Shown here piece after piece: positions 16,099-24,130 of a DNA stretch of 64,000 nucleotides. Positions within the stretch are counted from its first letter, which is position 1. Every line of letters starts with the position of its first letter. This DNA is from JAOAPY01 sp041492185 (GTDB lineage: Bacteria; Acidobacteriota; Blastocatellia; Pyrinomonadales; Pyrinomonadaceae). Location: NCBI GenBank assembly GCA_041492185.1, contig JBGPWL010000005.1:1-64000 (forward strand), given 5' to 3'. Both the position numbers and the translations under genes were made by a program. The notes beneath the pieces are model-generated. The model was not told the DNA's origin and ran no database searches. It saw only the letters and a program-made list of their open reading frames with translations.

Positions 16099-18117
16099 TC
16101 ACGGCTCGCCTGACGCTTGGGCGGACGGATTAGGTCCATAAAACTTCCAACTCGATTGCCAGTCGCGTGTGAGTTTCTGCCTGGTGAGGATCGCGCGGAC
16201 CATTTCGATCGGAATGCGATTCTCCTTCAACACCCAATCGTGAAATGCTCGATTCGTCAGTTTTCCGGAACCGACCAACTCGTGATGCAGCGCATAAAGT
16301 TGCAAACCGCCGAGCAGGTATGCGGCCTGATAAAGCGGTCCATAACTGCCGTCAAATGAGCGCCGCACTTCGGCAGTCGCGTTCTCGGGCTCGTGGCCGA
16401 CGCGCTTGACGAGCAGGTCGATGCACTCCTGCGGCGTCATCTTTTCCAGATGGAAGCTGAGTGAAAAAATAATGCGCGCGCAACGATGCATCCGCCAAAA
16501 GAGCATACCGATGCGATTCTCCGGCGTCTTCGCAAAATTCATATCCCACATCATCAGTTCCCAATAGAGTGCCCAGCCTTCGCCCCAGAACGGTGTGCTA
16601 AACAAATTGCGGTACGGCTTGTAGCGCGCGGTCATGAAGCCTTGCAGATGATGGCCGGGAATCAGTTCATGGAAAACAGTCGCGCGCGCAAAGTGAATGT
16701 TGTTCCCGCGCATGCTCATCATCTTTTGCTCATGCGCCATGCCGTTGGTGGGATACGAAACCTGAATGATCTCGCCGCCGAGAAAGAATGGACTAACGAG
16801 TTGACGCTCGGGTGTCATCATCTCCATGCGCCATGTATCGCGCGCGAGCTGTGGCACGGTGACCAGATCGTGATCGTCAACGAACTTGATCGCTTCGAGC
16901 GCCAGATCGCGAATCAGTTCAGGCTGCTTGCCCGGTTCGACGTACTGAGTCTTGACGAATTCCAGCGCTTTATGCCAATCGTCACCGTAACCAAGGTCGT
17001 GCGAGGCTTTTTTCATTTCTGTCTCACACCAGGCCAGCTCTTTTTCCGCGATGGCGATCAACTCTTCCGGTGTGTAAGGAATCATCTCTGAACGCAGCTC
17101 GCTCAAGAGAGCATCACGGCCAATCGGGTTGCCAATGATATCGCTCGCATCACCGGGCTTTGGCGGCGGTCCAGCTCGTTGCGGTGCCGGACGCTGACCC
17201 TGTCCCGCGCCGGCGGCGGCGCCGGTTCCGCGATCGGCCGGACGCGAATCGCCTGTTTGTGCCGGCGCCGCCGCATCAGGTTTTATGCCAACGACTCTCT
17301 CTGTCAGGAACGCAGCATAAGTTGTCAGAGTTTGATCCAACGCTTTGTAAGGCTCCTGCGTCCACCAGGTGAATTCCGGATCGTAGCCGTCATAGAACGT
17401 ATACCAATTCTTCAAAGCAGTCTTAAGGCCATTGATCGCAACCACCGCGCGATTCGCAACGGTCTTCTTCTTCGCGGCTTCGCTCTTGTTCTCAGTGTTC
17501 GCATCGGTCGCATTGGCAGTTCTACCTTCCGGCCTGAGGCCCGCCTCGACTGCTTTTCTTTTTTCGTCGATTTGCTTCTTCAGATCAGTCAGCAACGTCG
17601 CAGCCTTCGCAGCATTGATCGGCTCCATATGACGTCGCGCTTCCTCCAGGTCGGTGATGCTCTTCGCGAATGGAATGAACGGTTCGATCTCCGTCAGTTG
17701 TTTGGCCTGGATGTCTAACTGCCGCAGCTCGTACTCAAGATGGTTCTTGAAAAGCAGATAGTCGACTTTTGCATCCTGGCCCATCGCGTCAAAGTCCAAC
17801 TTTGCGAGCGAAGTGAGCCAGTCTGTATAGAACTGCCGGAAGCGTGACTGGCGCGCCGGCGAAAGAGGCACGGGATACGAGCGAGTGAGGCTCGCGCGGT
17901 CGACCGTGTAGCGCTCGATGACACTGCGCATCTCACTTTCAGGCCGCTTGAGATCAGCAGGGTCGACACCATCCGTGGCAGCACCGGTTTGGCGATCGCG
18001 GCGATCATTGCGCGAGCTGTCGGAGGGTTTTTGCGCCCGCGAGTCGAATGAGAAAAGGCTGCTCGCGACGAGCGCGGCGATCAAAACAGATGTCAGGATT
18101 TGCGATCCTCGGCGCAT
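16099..18117 (-). CDS. DUF885 family (predicted metallopeptidase) exported protein
   Basis: 672 residues. Signal peptide MRRGSQILTSVLIAALVASS. The long helical DUF885 body includes ATVFHELIPGHHLQGFM, an HExxPGHH-type zinc motif, followed by EGWALYWELMMWD, which supplies the downstream glutamate. These hallmarks place it with DUF885/M32-like predicted carboxypeptidases. ATG 18117 is preferred because AGGAG lies 9 nt upstream and a signal peptide follows; the longer frame to 18183 adds a non-signal leader. A low-complexity Ala/Gly/Arg insert around PADRGTGAAAGAGQGQRPAPQ interrupts the domain. Probably periplasmic. The substrate is unknown. Confidence 0.85.
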   Translation of the reverse strand: MRRGSQILTSVLIAALVASSLFSFDSRAQKPSDSSRNDRRDRQTGAATDGVDPADLKRPESEMRSVIERYTVDRASLTRSYPVPLSPARQSRFRQFYTDWLTSLAKLDFDAMGQDAKVDYLLFKNHLEYELRQLDIQAKQLTEIEPFIPFAKSITDLEEARRHMEPINAAKAATLLTDLKKQIDEKRKAVEAGLRPEGRTANATDANTENKSEAAKKKTVANRAVVAINGLKTALKNWYTFYDGYDPEFTWWTQEPYKALDQTLTTYAAFLTERVVGIKPDAAAPAQTGDSRPADRGTGAAAGAGQGQRPAPQRAGPPPKPGDASDIIGNPIGRDALLSELRSEMIPYTPEELIAIAEKELAWCETEMKKASHDLGYGDDWHKALEFVKTQYVEPGKQPELIRDLALEAIKFVDDHDLVTVPQLARDTWRMEMMTPERQLVSPFFLGGEIIQVSYPTNGMAHEQKMMSMRGNNIHFARATVFHELIPGHHLQGFMTARYKPYRNLFSTPFWGEGWALYWELMMWDMNFAKTPENRIGMLFWRMHRCARIIFSLSFHLEKMTPQECIDLLVKRVGHEPENATAEVRRSFDGSYGPLYQAAYLLGGLQLYALHHELVGSGKLTNRAFHDWVLKENRIPIEMVRAILTRQKLTRDWQSSWKFYGPNPSAQASGEP

Positions 18118-18513
18118 GCTGTAGCTCTCCTCTGGACTCGAAATATGGCTGACGCTTTTGAAATGGACTGCATGGTACCGCAAACAAGGCGTTGAGCGTC
18201 AGCAAAATGATGGTGGTAGGTTGCCTGCTACGCACACTCGCTTGCGCTTCCTTTGGGGGCTTTGCTAGAATCTCACTTCGTTGTTGACAGGATGAGTTCC
18301 GCAGTTTGAGGAACTTATCGATTTCTAACTTTTGATAGGATGCTCCGGAAGACCTTCGTTATGAATCGAACGTACACTCGATTCTTTACGTTTTGATGCT
18401 CGCGTTTGCATGGCAGACGCGCGACGAAGGCGCTCCTATCGAATCCGATCTGACGGCATTAGTAAACCGAAAATGGTTGATCGCAAATGGTAGGGCGCTT
18501 GAGCCGATGCGTA

Positions 18514-18678
18514 ATGCGGCTCTGCCGTCCGATGTGCGGAAGGCCTGTGGCCTTCTGTAATGTGACGTCTTTTGTTTGAGAGGCTATGCCTCCGAAGCGA
18601 GGCGCAGCCTCGACAGACTTGAATTGAGTGACTCCGGAAGGCAGAGCCTTTCCGCACATCAGGCGGCCAAGCCGCAAA
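18514..18678. repeat. MITE-like element with double-hairpin ends (same family as 988-1190)
   Basis: The left end TGCGGCTCTGCCG ... GATGTGCGGAAGGC and the complement of the right end TGCGGCTTGGCCG ... GATGTGCGGAAAGGC match over about 44 bp. Each end again has a GCGGC stem and a GGAAGGC stem. It sits directly upstream of thrS. The rest of 18118-18513 has no recognisable T-box, promoter or gene. Confidence 0.7.
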
Positions 18679-18707
18679 CGAATAACAGCCGCTTCGGAAG
18701 TTTAGGA

Positions 18708-20681
18708 ATGAGCGAGATTAATATCCAACTGAAAGACGGCGCGGCGGCGCAAATTTCCGGACCGGCGACGGTGGGAGAGGCGCTGAAGCGGCTCGATCGC
18801 GACGCGGCGAAGCAGGCGCTCGCTGCGCGTGTCAATGGTCGTGAGGTTGATCTTGCGTTCACGCTCGACTCGCAACCTAACGGCGAGGCAGTGAACATTG
18901 AAGCAGTACTGCCGCAGACGCTCGAAGGACTCGAGGTGTTAAGGCACTCGACAGCGCATCTGCTTGCCGCTGCCGTGCTCGATCTTTTTCCCGGAACCAA
19001 GCTCGGAATTGGGCCGGCGCTGCTTGAAGATCCGCGCTACGGTTTTTTTTACGACGTCATCGCGCCGCGAGCGTTGACGGAAGCTGATCTTCCCGTGATC
19101 GAAAAGAAGATGCGCGACATCGCGAAACGGAACATGCCGTATCGCCGCGACGAGATTCCAAAAGCCGAAGCGCTACGGATCTTTGCCGAGCGCGACGAGC
19201 CGCTGAAGTGTGAACTGATCGATGAGAAAGCCGGTGCTGTCGTCAGCGTTTATTATATTGACGGCTCACCATTCATTGATTTCTGCCTCGGCCCGCACGT
19301 TCCGAACACAAATCGTTTGCGCGCGTTCAAGGTGCTGTCGCTGGCCGGCGCTTATTGGAAGGGCGACTCTGAGCGGCCACAGATGCAACGCATCTACGGC
19401 ACGGCGTATTTTACACAGGAAGAATTAGACGCGTGGCTGAAACAACGCGAGGAGGCCGAGAAGCGCGACCATCGTCGTCTGGGACGCGAGCTTGATCTGT
19501 TCTCGATTCAGGAACAGTACGGGCAGGGTCTCGTGCTCTGGCACCCGAAAGGCGGTGCTATTCGCAAGCAGATGGAGGACTATCTGTGCGAACAACTTGA
19601 GCAGCGCGGATATGGATTGGTGTTCACGCCGCACATTGCCAAGCGCGAGCTTTGGCAGTTGAGCGGCCACGAAGAAAACTACGCCGATGTGATGTTCGCG
19701 CCGACCGAGTTGGAAGAGACGCAGTTCAGGCTCAAGCCCATGAACTGCCCGTTCCATATTGGCATCTATAAGTCATCGCAACGTTCATATCGGGACTTGC
19801 CCTTACGATATGCCGAACTCGGTACCTGCTATCGCGCAGAACTATCGGGTACGCTGCATGGTCTTATGCGCGTGCGCGGCTTTACTCAGGATGATGCGCA
19901 TATTTTCTGCACCCCCGAGACCGTGCGCAGTGAGATTGTCAGTTGTATCCATTTTGCTTTCGCCCTCCTGGGTGCTTTCGGCTTTGATGAGTTCAAAATC
20001 GAGCTGTCGGTTAGGGGGACGAATTCCACGGAGAAGTATCTCGGAGCCGATGAGGACTGGGTGCGCGCGGAGAGTGCACTGGTTGAGGCTCTGGAAGAGC
20101 AAAGCCTTTCCTATGAGCGAATGGAAGATGAGGCGGCTTTCTATGGGCCGAAGATTGATATCAAAGTGAAAGACTCGATTGGCCGTCTTTGGCAATTGAC
20201 GACGGTACAGTTTGATTTCAATTTACCGCAGCGCTTCCAACTCGAGTACATCGGAGAGGACAACAAGCCGCATCAACCAATAATGATTCATCGCGCGTTG
20301 TTCGGTTCGATGGAACGGTTCTTTGGCGTGCTGATCGAACATTACGCGGGCGCATTTCCGCTTTGGCTTGCGCCGGTGCAAGTGGCGGTGTTGCCAATTA
20401 CCGATCGCGTCAATGACTACGCCGAGAAGATCGCCGGGCAACTGCGAGCAAGTCGTTTGCGTGTTGAAGCAAGTCTTAAGAGTGAGAAGATTGGAGCGAA
20501 GATTCGCGACGCCCAGCTACAGAAGGTTCCGTTCATGCTGGTGCTTGGTGATCGCGAAATGGAGCAGGGAATGGTTGCGGTTCGCGAACGTGTAAAGGGT
20601 GACATCGGCGCGATGTCGCTCGAAGATTTTATAGGAATGGTGCGCGGGCTGGTCGAGTCGCGCGCTTTAACAAACGGTTAG
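18708..20681 (+). CDS. thrS: Threonyl-tRNA synthetase
   Basis: 657 residues, the full bacterial length. TGS domain 1-65; editing domain with RHSTAHLLAAAV (His80, His84) and the C/H pair in FIDFCLGPHVPN; class II core with MNCPFHIGIYKS, RYAELGTCYRAELSG, LMRVRGFTQDDAHIFC and motif 3-like IMIHRALFGSMERF; anticodon-binding domain from about 550. It charges tRNA-Thr in the cytoplasm and deacylates mischarged Ser-tRNA-Thr. ATG 18708 is chosen because MSEINIQLKDG is the normal TGS start; the frame upstream of it is the MITE-like element. First gene of the thrS-infC-rpmI-rplT cluster. Its stop codon coincides with the start of a heptad array. Confidence 0.97.
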   Translation: MSEINIQLKDGAAAQISGPATVGEALKRLDRDAAKQALAARVNGREVDLAFTLDSQPNGEAVNIEAVLPQTLEGLEVLRHSTAHLLAAAVLDLFPGTKLGIGPALLEDPRYGFFYDVIAPRALTEADLPVIEKKMRDIAKRNMPYRRDEIPKAEALRIFAERDEPLKCELIDEKAGAVVSVYYIDGSPFIDFCLGPHVPNTNRLRAFKVLSLAGAYWKGDSERPQMQRIYGTAYFTQEELDAWLKQREEAEKRDHRRLGRELDLFSIQEQYGQGLVLWHPKGGAIRKQMEDYLCEQLEQRGYGLVFTPHIAKRELWQLSGHEENYADVMFAPTELEETQFRLKPMNCPFHIGIYKSSQRSYRDLPLRYAELGTCYRAELSGTLHGLMRVRGFTQDDAHIFCTPETVRSEIVSCIHFAFALLGAFGFDEFKIELSVRGTNSTEKYLGADEDWVRAESALVEALEEQSLSYERMEDEAAFYGPKIDIKVKDSIGRLWQLTTVQFDFNLPQRFQLEYIGEDNKPHQPIMIHRALFGSMERFFGVLIEHYAGAFPLWLAPVQVAVLPITDRVNDYAEKIAGQLRASRLRVEASLKSEKIGAKIRDAQLQKVPFMLVLGDREMEQGMVAVRERVKGDIGAMSLEDFIGMVRGLVESRALTNG

Positions 20682-20758
20682 TTTCGAGTTCGCAGTTTCG
20701 AGTTTCGAGTTCAAGCAATTGATCAACTCGAAACTCGGAACCCGAAACTCAAAACTCT
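20680..20758. repeat. Heptad-phased hairpin, locus 2 (thrS-infC spacer)
   Basis: The left arm has five 7-mers of the AGTTTCG/AGTTCGC type, the first overlapping the thrS TAG. The right arm 20724-20758 has five of the CAACTCG/AAACTCG type. The arms are complementary with an 8-nt loop, and both keep the 7-nt register. The infC Shine-Dalgarno follows 5 nt later, so the structure may influence infC translation or cut the thrS-infC transcript. Confidence 0.8.
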
Positions 20759-20763
20759 TACTT

Positions 20764-20770
20764 AAGGAGG
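20764..20770 (+). promoter_or_regulatory. Perfect Shine-Dalgarno deciding the AUA start of infC
   Basis: AAGGAGG lies 7 nt before ATA 20778. An in-frame TAA at 20763-20765 lies just before, and the codons in between (GGA GGT GCA GCA) are not starts. ATA is therefore the only candidate that uses this site. Confidence 0.9.
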
Positions 20771-20777
20771 TGCAGCA

Positions 20778-21422
20778 ATAGCTACAGGCTTTCGAGGTCG
20801 TCCCCGCCCGGATCACAGGCGACTGCCGGCCGTGCGCATTAATGAAAGGATTCGCGTGCCTGAGGTGCGCGTCATCGCCGAGGAAGGAGAGCAGCTTGGC
20901 GTGATGAATGTCCAGGATGCGATCCGCGAGGCGAGAAACAGAGGCCTGGATTTGGTCGAGGTCGCGCCAACCGCTCAACCGCCGGTTTGCCGCATCATCG
21001 ATTTTGGCAAGTTTCAGTACGAGCAGAAGAAGAAGGCAAACGAGGCAAAGAAGAAGCAGGTTACGATCACCGTCAAGGAAGTGAAGTTTCGGCCCGGCAC
21101 GGACGTTCACGACTACGACTATCGCATGAAGCATGCGCGCGAATGGTTACAGGAAGGTGACAAGGTCAAGGCGACGATCTGGTTTCGCGGCCGCGAGATG
21201 ACGCACCGCGAGTTGGGCGCGCGGATTCTGGAGAAGCTCGAAAAAGATCTGGCCGACGTCGGCGACGTTGAAGCGCGGCCACGGATGGAAGGGAATCAGA
21301 TGTTCATTATCTTTGGCGCAAAGAAACATAAGGGCGTTGCCAAGCCGGAGCATCCGGCGCCAGAAAGCAGTAAGCCGGCGCCAGAAAGCAGTAAGCCGGA
21401 GGCAGAAAGCAGTAAGCAGTAA
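20778..21422 (+). CDS. infC: Translation initiation factor IF-3, AUA start codon
   Basis: 214 residues if started at ATA 20778 (ATGFRGRPRPDHRR then VRINERIRVPEVRVI). IF3-N (about 19-88) contains GLDLVEVAPTAQPPVCRIIDFGK, and IF3-C holds TVKEVKFRPGTDVHDYDYRMKHA. IF3 binds the 30S subunit and discriminates start codons. An AUU/AUA-type start on infC is the known device for autoregulation, because IF3 represses initiation at such codons. GTG 20832 would remove the conserved basic leader and has no comparable Shine-Dalgarno. The last roughly 25 residues are a repeat-derived tail (PAPESSK repeated, then PEAESSKQ) absent from normal IF3. It lies upstream of rpmI and rplT as usual. Confidence 0.95.
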   Translation: MATGFRGRPRPDHRRLPAVRINERIRVPEVRVIAEEGEQLGVMNVQDAIREARNRGLDLVEVAPTAQPPVCRIIDFGKFQYEQKKKANEAKKKQVTITVKEVKFRPGTDVHDYDYRMKHAREWLQEGDKVKATIWFRGREMTHRELGARILEKLEKDLADVGDVEARPRMEGNQMFIIFGAKKHKGVAKPEHPAPESSKPAPESSKPEAESSKQ

Positions 21423-21451
21423 GCGAAGGGCAAAGAGCGAAGAGCGAAGAG
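21354..21451. repeat. Heptad-phased array, locus 3, running through the infC 3' end
   Basis: Fourteen consecutive 7-mers in exact register: CCGGCGC, CAGAAAG, CAGTAAG as a 21-nt trimer (three copies, the last with CCGGAGG), then CAGTAAG, CGAAGGG, CAAAGAG and CGAAGAG twice. The first half is translated. Because 21 nt is seven codons, it yields the PAPESSK repeat. The infC stop TAA lies in one of the CAGTAAG units. There is no complementary arm nearby; the nearest matching complement is locus 1. Confidence 0.85.
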
Positions 21452-21460
21452 GAGTGAATT

Positions 21461-21664
21461 ATGCCAAAACTAAAAACACACAAGGGCGCGGCAAAAAGAT
21501 TTCGTTTGACCGCGACGGGAAAAATCAAACGCGGTCATTCGCATGCGCGTCATATCTTGACGAAAAAGACGCACAAGCGAAAGCGTTTGCTGGATATTGA
21601 CGGGCTGGTCGCCGAAGCGGATCAGAAGCGCGTCGAAGCGATGTTGCCGTACGGAAGAGATTAA
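21461..21664 (+). CDS. rpmI: 50S ribosomal protein L35
   Basis: 67 residues, standard length. MPKLKTHKGAAKRFRLTATG is the L35 signature N-terminus, and KIKRGHSHARHILTKK follows as in the family. It is a small basic protein of the large ribosomal subunit, assembled late near domain II/V rRNA. It lies in the conserved infC-rpmI-rplT order, 38 nt after infC; a heptad array occupies that spacer. The family is usually autoregulated through L20, but no L20-binding mimic could be identified by eye because the spacers here are filled by repeats. Confidence 0.98.
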   Translation: MPKLKTHKGAAKRFRLTATGKIKRGHSHARHILTKKTHKRKRLLDIDGLVAEADQKRVEAMLPYGRD

Positions 21665-21674
21665 TGGATCGATG

Positions 21675-21766
21675 TTCGACAAACTTCAGTTTGTCGGCAA
21701 GCTGCTGGGATCTTGGACACCAAGCATTAATGAGCGAGATGCGACGAACTAAAGTTTGTCGGACAG
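21675..21766. repeat. MITE-like element of the CGACAAACT family, copy 1
   Basis: The left end is the palindrome CGACAAACTTCAGTTTGTCG. The right end is CGACGAACTAAAGTTTGTCG followed by GACAG. The ends are inverted relative to each other (TGTTCGACAAACTT / TGTCCGACAAACTT). It fills the spacer between rpmI and rplT. A second copy is at 56943-57043. Confidence 0.75.
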
Positions 21767-21781
21767 CGAAGGAGAGCAATC

Positions 21782-22162
21782 ATGCCGAGAGCAAAACGTG
21801 GAAACAAGCGCCTTGAACGGCGCAAGAAGATTCTTAAATTAGCAAAAGGTTATCGCGGAACTAAATCAAAACTTTACCGGTCAGCAAAAGAATCGGTCGA
21901 GCGAGGATTGAATTTTGCCTATACCGGACGCAAGCTGAAGAAGCGAGATTTTCGCTCGCTCTGGATCGTGCGCATCGGCGCGGCGGCACGGCTCAATGGC
22001 CTGAACTACTCGCAGTTCATGCACGGGCTGAAGGTCGCCGGGATCGAACTCGACCGCAAAGTTCTTGCGGACCTTGCCGTACACCAGCCTGAAGCATTTG
22101 CCGCCGTGGCGGTGCAGGCGAAAAGTGCGCTGGATAACGAGCAGCGAAGCCAGGCGGCTTAA
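21782..22162 (+). CDS. rplT: 50S ribosomal protein L20
   Basis: 126 residues. MPRAKRGNKRLERRKKILKLAKGY is a slight variant of the usual MARVKRG start, followed by the strongly conserved GYRGTKSKLYRSAKESV and LWIVRIGAAARLNGLNYSQFMHGL. L20 binds 23S rRNA early in assembly and in many bacteria represses its own operon. GAGAG upstream of the ATG serves as Shine-Dalgarno. Placement after infC and rpmI is canonical, but the insertion-like element between rpmI and rplT lies where an L20 regulatory structure would be expected. Confidence 0.97.
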   Translation: MPRAKRGNKRLERRKKILKLAKGYRGTKSKLYRSAKESVERGLNFAYTGRKLKKRDFRSLWIVRIGAAARLNGLNYSQFMHGLKVAGIELDRKVLADLAVHQPEAFAAVAVQAKSALDNEQRSQAA

Positions 22163-22197
22163 GAAAATAAATCTGCTTCGTGAGGGAAGCTAAAAGG

Positions 22198-22920
22198 ATG
22201 AGTCACACTAACAACGGCAAATTCATAACACAGACGGCTCGGGCTGCGTTACTCGTTTTGTCGGTTGCGGCAGTTGCGCTTGGCCAGCAAGGGCCCGTCG
22301 GCACTCCGACTCCGGCTAACGAAACGCCGGCCGCGAAGGACACCATCTCAGGTAGATACGAAGGAACAGCCAAAGCGGCAGGCGTCGCCGACATTCAGTT
22401 GACGATTGAATTAAAAAACGAAGCCGGCAAACTTTCCGGCCGTCTGATAACTCCGCAGGGGCCGGTGGAGATTAGCGAAGGCGCTCTCGCCGGCGACAAG
22501 GTCTCGCTCAAGTTTGGAAGCCGCGATGGAGCGCTGACAGCGCAACTGCAGAACGACAAACTAACCGGTGATTGGATAACCGGAGCACAAAAGCGTTCCG
22601 TGGAACTAAAGAAAGTCGACCCGGCTGCTATGTTGACGGGTGAATGGCTGGCGCTTGCTGACGTTCAGGGCCAGGGCTTTCCATTTTCGTTATCGCTCAA
22701 GATCGATGGCGAGAAGGTCACAGGATCGAGCAGTTCGCAATTAGGCGATTCGCCGATCGCGAGCGGAAGCTGGAAAGATGGACGGCTGACATTTGTGCTC
22801 GAATCAGGGACCGGCCAGATTGGCATGACCGCGACGCTTGTTGACGGCAAGCTGGTAGGGGACTTTGATTACGCCGGGCAGATGCAGGGCAAGTGGGTGG
22901 CGACAAAGAAAACACCTTAG
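22198..22920 (+). CDS. Exported protein with two related beta-rich domains, unknown function
   Basis: 240 residues. Signal peptide NGKFITQTARAALLVLSVAAVALGQ. Two tandem related domains follow: about 50-145 (SGRYEGTAK ... GKLSGRLITPQGPVEI ... KLTGDWITG) and 148-240 (TGEWLALADVQGQGFPFSLSLKIDGEKVTGS ... GKLVGDFDYAGQMQGKW). Each is a run of short strands around G-x-x-x-G-x-W units, like small lipocalin-like or DUF-type beta barrels common in Acidobacteria. I do not recognise a named family. It sits between rplT and pheS on the same strand with short spacers, so it may be co-transcribed with translation genes, but nothing suggests it shares their role. A GTG at 22180 is an alternative start. Confidence 0.75.
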   Translation: MSHTNNGKFITQTARAALLVLSVAAVALGQQGPVGTPTPANETPAAKDTISGRYEGTAKAAGVADIQLTIELKNEAGKLSGRLITPQGPVEISEGALAGDKVSLKFGSRDGALTAQLQNDKLTGDWITGAQKRSVELKKVDPAAMLTGEWLALADVQGQGFPFSLSLKIDGEKVTGSSSSQLGDSPIASGSWKDGRLTFVLESGTGQIGMTATLVDGKLVGDFDYAGQMQGKWVATKKTP

Positions 22921-22940
22921 GATAATCACGGATTCTTCTG

Positions 22941-24047
22941 ATGACCGACGGCGCAAAGAATCAAGAGCCAGCCTCGCAGGTTGAAGCGGCACGCAAAGCG
23001 TTCGAGCAGGAGTTCGAGCGCTTTGTACGCTTTACCAGTGGAGCGGCCGTGCCAGGAAATTTCGGCCTGGACCAGGCTGAAGCGGAGCAGCGCGCGTTGA
23101 ACGAACTGCGCACCAGGCATCTTGGCAAGAAGAGCGCGCTGGCAGCGTGTAAGAAGATGATTGGGGGTGTCGTTCCCACAGGTCGAGCCGCTTTCGGCCA
23201 ACGTGTTCAGCAGACTGAATCAATAATTGTTCAAAAGATGGAACGCGTTGAAGAAGTTCTCAAGAACTTCATCGAAGCGTCTCGTATTCAGCGTGAGAGC
23301 CTTGACGTAACGCTTCCCGGACGGCGTCCGCGGCGCGGCCATCTGCATCCGATTACCCTTTTGCGCGAGCGCATCGAGGATATTTTTGTCTCGCTCGGTT
23401 ACGCGATCGAAGATGATCGCGAGATCGAAACAGACTTTTATAATTTCGACGCGCTTAATATTCCCGAGAATCATCCCGCGCGCGCGTCGCAGGACACGTT
23501 TTATACAACTGACGGTTTCGCATTGCGCTCGCAGACATCTACCGTGCAGATTCACGCGATGCAAAGACGCGGCGCGCCCGTGCGCATGATCGCGCCGGGC
23601 CGGGTCTTTCGGCGCGACACCCCTGACCCAACCCACAATCCGATGTTCTTTCAAGTCGAAGGCCTGTGCGTCGATCGCGGCATCTCGATGGCGCACTTGA
23701 AAGGCACGGTGGCGGAATTTCTGCGCCGCATGTTTGGCCCAAAGACGCTTACGCGTTTTCGCCCTTCGTATTTTCCGTTTACAGAACCCAGCGCTGAGTT
23801 CGACTTCAGTTGCTTCAAGTGCGGCGGCGATGGTTGTCGCATCTGTAAGAACTCAGGCTGGATCGAATTGGGTGGCTCCGGCATGGTTCATCCGAATGTC
23901 CTGCGCGCGGCCGGAGTTGATCCGGAAAAGTATTCAGGGTTTGCTTTTGGCCTGGGCATCGACCGCATGTGCGCATTGATGTACGGCCTCGACGACATAC
24001 GTTTGTTGTTCGAAAACGACGTGCGGTTTCTGGAGCAGTTTGATTAG
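22941..24047 (+). CDS. pheS: Phenylalanyl-tRNA synthetase alpha subunit
   Basis: 368 residues. The N-terminal coiled-coil arm (1-110) that contacts tRNA-Phe is followed by the class II catalytic core: HPITLLRERIEDIFVSLGY, PARASQDTFYT, LRSQTSTVQIHAM, FRRDTPDPTHNPMFFQVEGL, FPFTEPSAEFDFSCFKCGGDGC and GFAFGLGIDRMCALMYG. The zinc-ribbon-like cysteines (CFKCGGDGCRICKNSGW) are frequent in this family. It acts as an alpha2-beta2 tetramer with PheT in the cytoplasm. The arm contains a few extra residues relative to shorter homologues. pheT follows after a heptad hairpin. Confidence 0.96.
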   Translation: MTDGAKNQEPASQVEAARKAFEQEFERFVRFTSGAAVPGNFGLDQAEAEQRALNELRTRHLGKKSALAACKKMIGGVVPTGRAAFGQRVQQTESIIVQKMERVEEVLKNFIEASRIQRESLDVTLPGRRPRRGHLHPITLLRERIEDIFVSLGYAIEDDREIETDFYNFDALNIPENHPARASQDTFYTTDGFALRSQTSTVQIHAMQRRGAPVRMIAPGRVFRRDTPDPTHNPMFFQVEGLCVDRGISMAHLKGTVAEFLRRMFGPKTLTRFRPSYFPFTEPSAEFDFSCFKCGGDGCRICKNSGWIELGGSGMVHPNVLRAAGVDPEKYSGFAFGLGIDRMCALMYGLDDIRLLFENDVRFLEQFD

Positions 24048-24052
24048 GAAAT

Positions 24053-24125
24053 GATCTTTGTACTTTGGACTTTGATCTTTGCCCGTCGCGAAAGATCAGA
24101 GTTCAAAGCACTAAGGTCAAAGATC
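24053..24125. repeat. Heptad-phased hairpin, locus 4 (pheS-pheT spacer)
   Basis: Left arm: four 7-mers ending in CTTT (GATCTTT, GTACTTT, GGACTTT, GATCTTT). Right arm, from 24091: AAAGATC, AGAGTTC, AAAGCAC, TAAGGTC, AAAGATC. The arms are largely complementary with a 10-nt loop and fill the space between the pheS stop and the pheT ATG (6 nt after the array). No other Shine-Dalgarno for pheT is present. Confidence 0.8.
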
Positions 24126-24130
24126 GTCTT

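Noticed and set aside
18118..18707. T-box leader for thrS
   Set aside because: No antiterminator T-box motif or specifier loop was found; the space is taken by a MITE-like element.
21354..21451. CRISPR array
   Set aside because: Units are 7 nt without spacers, and no cas genes are present; the pattern is a tandem heptad array.
24065..24130. Upstream start for pheT
   Set aside because: Those codons lie in the heptad hairpin; the family N-terminus begins at 24131.
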